Positions 59,312 through 64,000 of a stretch of 64,000 nt of DNA are shown here, piece by piece. Every line of letters starts with the position of its first letter. Within the stretch, counting starts at the first letter, position 1. Below the pieces are notes generated by a model. It ran no database searches. It had not been told where the DNA came from and saw only the letters and a list, made by a program, of their open reading frames with translations. The position numbers and the translations under genes are program-made. The DNA lies in the NCBI GenBank assembly GCA_945910005.1, contig OX246748.1, positions 10,499,165 to 10,563,164 of the forward strand. The letters are read 5' to 3'. Origin of the DNA: Isoperla grammatica. Taxonomy: Eukaryota > Arthropoda > Insecta > Plecoptera > Perlodidae.

Positions 59312-60419
59312 GTCTAGATAGATGGGTACGACGTGTTTGAGTCATCCACGCCATAAATACTAGTGACCTGCCCTAATGGCGGTACAGTTAATAACCACAG
59401 CCTTGTATTCACGAGCTATTGTCTCAGTGTGAACTCATCGTCTTAATGATGCACTGCATTCAGACGCGAGGCATTGTGTAGTAACGACAACTACTGTCTT
59501 GTGTGGAGGCGCGAGGGCTTAGTAGCGACACCACAGAGTGAATCGTAATGAAGAAGAAGGAAGATTACTCGCGGTTAAATGAAGCCAACCGGACATATTT
59601 CAAAGATAATATTCGAGGTAAAGTCGTTTGTTACCGATATAACATTCAGTGCGAAACCATTACCTATTCCAAAGATAACGTTTAAAATTCCAAAGATAAC
59701 TTTTCGCACAAAACCCTTACACACTCTAAAGATAGCACACTAAAGCAAAGTCTTTGAGTATTCAAAAAAGGAAAAAAAATCACCATAATGTCCTTAGATG
59801 TTCCAAAGGTAACATTTACTGCAGCATTTAAAAAAATATTCAGACCAAAACCCTTCTCCATTCCAAGATAGCACAAAGTAACAAACGCTTATCAATCTAA
59901 AGTTGGAAATAGTTACAAATCCATGCCATTCTAACCAAAGTTCTTAGTTCTAGCACAGAGAAATCTCTTAGGTACGAATTCATGCACCAAACTTTATTAA
60001 TTTCCGATTTAGGGCCGTATGCAGAGTCAAGTGTCAAGTTAAGTACATGATTTGTTGCTATGGAATTGTTGTATTACATACTATCTTCCATTAGAAGAAC
60101 CAACTCCATAGCAACTATAAACAAACCACATACTTGACTCGACTGTGCAAAGAATCTCGAATTGGTAACTATGGTTACAACAAACAATATATACAAAATG
60201 CATTGTTGCAAATTGCGGTGTCTTCTGCCATGATTGTTGGAGCCAATCTCCGACTAACGGGTAATCTCGGGTCTAAAAGTTTGGTCTAACCGGATCTTAG
60301 AGATTTTACAAAAACTTAAAACTCACGCCAAAGATGTTAGATGGTTCTTGTTAAGCTCTTTGTGCGCACTAGTCTGACAAGTTCTGTAATCTTGATTAGT
60401 ATGAGTTGTTATCGGCGCG
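59312..60419. other. spacer with a recurring CAAAGATAA motif
   Basis: Between 59590 and 59880, ATTCCAAAGATAAC or close variants occur at about 59598, 59668, 59690, 59725, 59800 and 59860, at uneven spacing. No gene is seen in the rest. Confidence 0.45.
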
Positions 60420-60610
60420 GCCACGTGGGTTGAGCAGAGCGATAAACTACTGTGCAGGACGCTAAGCCGGGCATCCATCAGACCCGGGTTCGAAGGAGTC
60501 GAGCGAGATGGCAACAAATAAACGAGTGCGTTCACGGCAATCAGTACCGGCTGCGGCAGTTGCCGATAGATGGCAGCACTAGATAGTGTCAGCCGCAGAA
60601 TTCTACAATA
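60420..60610 (+). mobile_element. possible tRNA-derived SINE fragment
   Basis: GCGATAAACTACTGTGCAGG and ACCCGGGTTCGAAGGAGTCG form an A/B-box-like pair about 35 bp apart (60440-60500). The following part holds CCGATAGATGGCAGCACTAG. Only one copy is seen, so the call is weak. Confidence 0.35.
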
Positions 60611-60875
60611 AACCAATAATAAGCGGGTAAATACAAAACAAAGAAAGTACCCAAGACTTTTAATACAGTTTCCACGGTAATATTTCTTATTTGACTCGTC
60701 CGAACGTATAACTAGTGATCACGCTCACGAAATAGACAAGAGTCTAACAGTACTCACTTAATTTCCTAATTATAGTTCCTACCATCTACTCGCAACAGCT
60801 TTATTGAGAATAATTTACGCCTTTGCGTTGGATACCTTGAAATTCGCAACACAGCGGGTGTGACTAATAACTTCG
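60611..60875. other. spacer
   Basis: Nothing recognised. Confidence 0.3.
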
Positions 60876-61005
60876 TAAGCTCTGTTCGGCAACCATGGTT
60901 TCAACAAACATTACATTCAAAACGTATGGTAGTCGCCATGTTTGTTCGTATAGAGAACGTCCGATTATAGGCTAATTGGAGTTTAAAACGTTGGTGAAGC
61001 GGACA
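60876..61005. repeat. dispersed repeat, copy 2 (CCATGGTTTCAACAAACAT)
   Basis: Pairs with 33868-33960. Has an extra ACATTCAAAACGTATGGT segment between AACAAACATT and AGTCGCCATG. Confidence 0.6.
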
Positions 61006-61448
61006 TTTGTGAAAGCACACCACGAATCTGTTGATTTTCGACGAAGCCGCGTGCGTGAAAGGGGAAATGGTATGAGTTGTTACGTAGGAGCTAGTATATA
61101 TATAGAGTGCGCCACTGCAAGATTAGCTGACACAGCCTCTCTATAAAACACTGTGGCGGCTACGACGAGTATTGGCCGAGAATCAAGCCCCGCCCACAAA
61201 CATGACGTCACTTGAAGAGTTTGCTGACGTTGTCGCCGTGGTCGATTAGACGTCTCGAAACTATTTTTCCTGCGTTCTAGGTGCGAAGCCTGGGTAGTGT
61301 CTTTTATCTTCGCCTGTCAATCACCCACTCATTGTCTCGATTAGCATCGGTGTCATAAAAGCGCGTCTCTCGACTTTGAAAATTCGTAGAAAAATAATAA
61401 AGAGTGATGGCGAAATAGAGAGATTACCATAAAACAGAGAAACGTGTC
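61006..61448. other. spacer with promoter-like motifs
   Basis: CCCCGCCCAC at 61188 (GC box), CATGACGTCACTT at 61202 (CRE) and TATAAAAC at 61143. No coding exon is found to either side, so no promoter is called. Confidence 0.35.
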
Positions 61449-61500
61449 TTGAACATATACCAATAATTGGTATATGTTCAACATCAAACTAATTATTAGT
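61449..61500. repeat. two adjacent near-perfect palindromes
   Basis: TTGAACATATACCAAT, one A, ATTGGTATATGTTCAA (61449-61481) has 16-bp perfect arms. AACTAAT-T-ATTAGTT follows at 61486-61500. Confidence 0.9.
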
Positions 61501-62429
61501 TCGATATATTTGATCTAGTCTACTGCATAGCTTCATTGCAACATACCTTAAAAGTGTGTTTTTCACTAGTTGTAACAAGTACAAAAAATATGAAATCAAT
61601 AATTCAATTTGGCGATATTTTCAAGAATAGACTATAATAAAATATTTTGAAAAGTTTCGAAATTTTATTATACATTGGATCATTGTTCATTATTTCATTG
61701 ACTGTTTTCTAAATTGTGAGACACACATTTTGAAGCCGACAGCAGAAACATGGCGTTACTACAGAACCGCCCTACCGCATTGCAGCGCAGTGTCGATCTC
61801 ACACGTTGTCTGCAATCTTTTCTATTTCCGGGCTGGGACATGACAATAATTACCATCGCAAGGCGGTAGTATACATGCACCAGTGACATTGACGTCGGCA
61901 AGGTACACCGATTACTTCCTTAATTAGCCTAGAGTTGCATAAGAAGAGCTTTTACTGTCCTATTAACAATGACCAAGAAAACACAATACATTGTTTACTA
62001 TAGTGGTATGCAATACAGTCATTTGTTAGTCTACAACAATAACGTCGTGTACGGGATAATGGTCGCTATGTGTAGGAACTGCAATACCTCATGTACGGGA
62101 ATATGGCCGCCAACAATGTCAGTGACGTCACGTGAATATAAAGAATTCACAACGGCCATTTTGAAAAGGAAAATGTGTATTATGGCATTTGAGCTGTCGA
62201 TTTGTAAGACGAATATCTTTACCACAAAACATGAGAATTTTAACGCCTTTTAACACCGATCAAGTTTGATAAAACGATTATTATGAGCCATTGCAAACGA
62301 TTATCGAGACAATAAAAAGTTTATTTATGTTGCTTTCAAGTAAGAATAGCAATTCGAAAAGTTAGACAACAGTTGAAGTGCATCAAACGCCATCTGAAAA
62401 ATTGTAACATTGAACTACCGACAATCAGA
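61501..62429. other. spacer
   Basis: GGCCGCC at 62105 and TGACGTCACGTGAATA at 62123. The opposed open frames at 61969-62253 and 62031-62225 overlap each other and are not recognised. Confidence 0.4.
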
Positions 62430-62495
62430 TGCGATTGTGTGTATCCCTTTACGTCCTACTTGTCCCTCTTCTCCAAACACCTCCGACATCATATG
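62430..62495 (-). mobile_element. family A repeat, left-end fragment (copy 7)
   Basis: On the minus strand: GATGTCGGAGGTGTTTGGAG, AAGAGGGACAAGTAGGACGT, AAAGGGATACAC. Confidence 0.6.
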
Positions 62496-63260
62496 AAGGG
62501 AGCTTGCAATAACGTCATTTCCGGTATCGCAAGGAAGCCATACTGAGGTACTTTGTAAACATTTGTTTACGTTCTTCCGACACTGCATTGTTGCAATATT
62601 GCAGATGTCCTTTGACTCACACATCAACTGTATTCAAACAAAGGTTCCGTATTATGACTGAAAACAAAATAAGAATGCGTAAACTCTGTTTGAAGACAAT
62701 CATTTGCATGTGTTATCATTTTCTTGAACTTTTACCTGCACACATCAATCTATACGGCTTGAAACTGTGATATTTCCTGGATAACCTATGTGTCTTCTAT
62801 TGACAGAACAAATGTAAACAAGCAATGAGTACCTCATAATGGCCGCCACGTGACGTCTATTGAAAGCTACCTTGTAGTCGAGTACGTCGTCAAAAATTAC
62901 ATATAATCTAATCTAAGCTCATGTTTCCTGTATCTAATTTGGGTTTAATTGTTCTTACACGTTTAGAGAGCCGTGATGTTAAACAAAAAACATAGTCCTA
63001 TTAACAAAGTGGAGTATAGCGATGTGATTCCTAGACTCACTCACAATCGGGGTAATGACTCCAAGACCCCTTTCATCGCCCCCAGTCCCCACAACAACAG
63101 AGATGTCCCAGCTGTATCCTGTAAGAGGTGGAGCGACATCGTGAATATGAGTCACCTCAAGACGATCCTATCACGAGAAACAATCCTCACTTCCTCAACA
63201 TCACTCATGCATCCGCTCTCATGTTGTGTGTATACATGTTTCTTGCATTCTCTCTCTCTC
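62496..63260. other. spacer
   Basis: ATGGCCGCCACGTGACGTCT at 62840. The frame at 62973-63311 is unrecognised. Confidence 0.4.
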
Positions 63261-63425
63261 CCTCTTTCCCCCTCTCTTGTAAGCCCTGTCCGTCGAAACT
63301 GTTCCTTCTAGATTCTCCCAGGTCTACTTCTACTACCACCTCCCTCTCTCCCCCTCCCCCTCTCTTGTCTGCCCTGTACGTCGAAACTGTTCCTTCTAGA
63401 TTCTCCCAGGTCTACTTCTACACCT
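63261..63425. repeat. 88-bp tandem duplication
   Basis: GCCCTGT(C/A)CGTCGAAACT, GTTCCTTCTAGATTCTCCCA and GGTCTACTTCTAC occur at 63283 and 63371, each preceded by a CCCTCTCTTGT stretch. Confidence 0.9.
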
Positions 63426-64000
63426 GTATTACATTTAAGACGGAAAGGAAAGGAAATGAATGTGCTGATTACCTACTTCAACGTCCGGGAAATTGCCCAA
63501 ATTTGGAACATGAATGCTTTTGAGACACAACAATAAAAGTATATAATTTCGTTCAAGATTTGGACGAAGAACAAAATGTTCTCCGTCGCTTTTTGTATTA
63601 CTTTACAACCTATATCTAGAAGCTCAGAGAGCACGTCAATAAAATATATGTTAATTTCGTGTTGTTACGCGCCTTATGCAAAAATATGCCACAAAACAAG
63701 GCAATATCTTTAACCTGAGCTTGCAGGACGAAGTCAACACTTTTTTTGTGACGAAAGGGGGAGGGGGGGGGGGGGGGGGGGTAGGAGGGAGAGATCTGCT
63801 GGAATAAGAACTGGAGGGTGGCTGGAATAATTTGGCGACCACTGGCCTCGCCGATGTATTTGGCCCCAGCTAGGTAACGACGAAAAAGTCTTCTCTAGGG
63901 AATAAAATATTTGGGTTTAAGTTTTGAATATTTCTAAAAGTGTTTTCAAGCGATTTTAGCCCGACCGAAATCGAATGTTTCGCTGGATAAGTCGACATAC
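63426..64000. other. spacer at the right end
   Basis: A G19 run at 63763-63781. GNECADYL (63452-63475) looks like an RNase H fragment but stands alone. No gene is called. Confidence 0.35.

Noticed and set aside
61143..61250. TATAAAAC, GC box and CRE as a promoter
   Set aside because: No exon, start codon context or conserved coding sequence follows on either strand.
63452..63523. GNECADYL, resembling the end of an RNase H domain
   Set aside because: Only eight residues match and nothing before them fits; the upstream frame is a CT-rich repeat.

Overview
This window is a piece of a large, repeat-rich animal genome. It has no bacterial features. Genes are split by GT-AG introns, and most of the DNA is AT-rich non-coding sequence full of minisatellites, microsatellites, tRNA-derived SINEs, MITE-like elements and retrotransposon tails. 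The longest open frame is a FAM43-type PTB protein whose sequence reads, from my knowledge of the family, as arthropod-like. The second gene is a Star/FkbM-like protein, a family with many arthropod members. An arthropod (insect or crustacean) is the best guess; I cannot name a species.

Layout. 1-17417: an unbroken 143-bp minisatellite of about 120 copies. 17418-17566: a coding exon of the Star/FkbM-like gene (+), followed at once by an 18-bp minisatellite (17582-18311) inside the next intron. 21031-21216: the last coding exon of that gene, then a short 3' UTR. 22-28 kb: mostly AT-rich spacer with an AATTG microsatellite, SINE copies and a 15-bp array (24316-24757) joined to a LINE C-terminal fragment. 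27980-33104: a second large minisatellite, unit 108-116 bp. 34108-35762: a third, 50-bp unit. 35996-36304: a 26-bp-arm hairpin followed by a MITE. 40063-41633: terminal coding exon of FAM43 (-). 41.6-46.6 kb: FAM43 intron or upstream spacer with tandem repeats. 46686-49588: two 1.2-kb inverted arms carrying copies of the cysteine-rich C-terminus of a transposon-type protein. 50-60 kb: SINEs, a 200-bp assembly gap (54185-54384), a cluster of a 240-bp dispersed repeat, and a foldback-like element made of palindromic 82-bp units (56879-57348). 60-64 kb: spacer with palindromes and small repeats.

Only two cellular genes are supported, in divergent positions about 19 kb apart. I see no functional link between them. 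The Star-like gene is incomplete at its 5' end (earlier exons lie before position 1), and FAM43 lacks its first coding exon(s), which should lie at higher coordinates in this window or beyond.

The most notable structure is the Star-like exon between two satellites. The 143-bp array ends exactly at the exon, and its unit appears to contain a degenerate copy of the exon's own splice acceptor and first codons, so the intron looks like a very large expansion of an intron-exon boundary. Next are the inverted transposon-gene arms at 46.7-49.6 kb and the nested-palindrome element at 56.9 kb.
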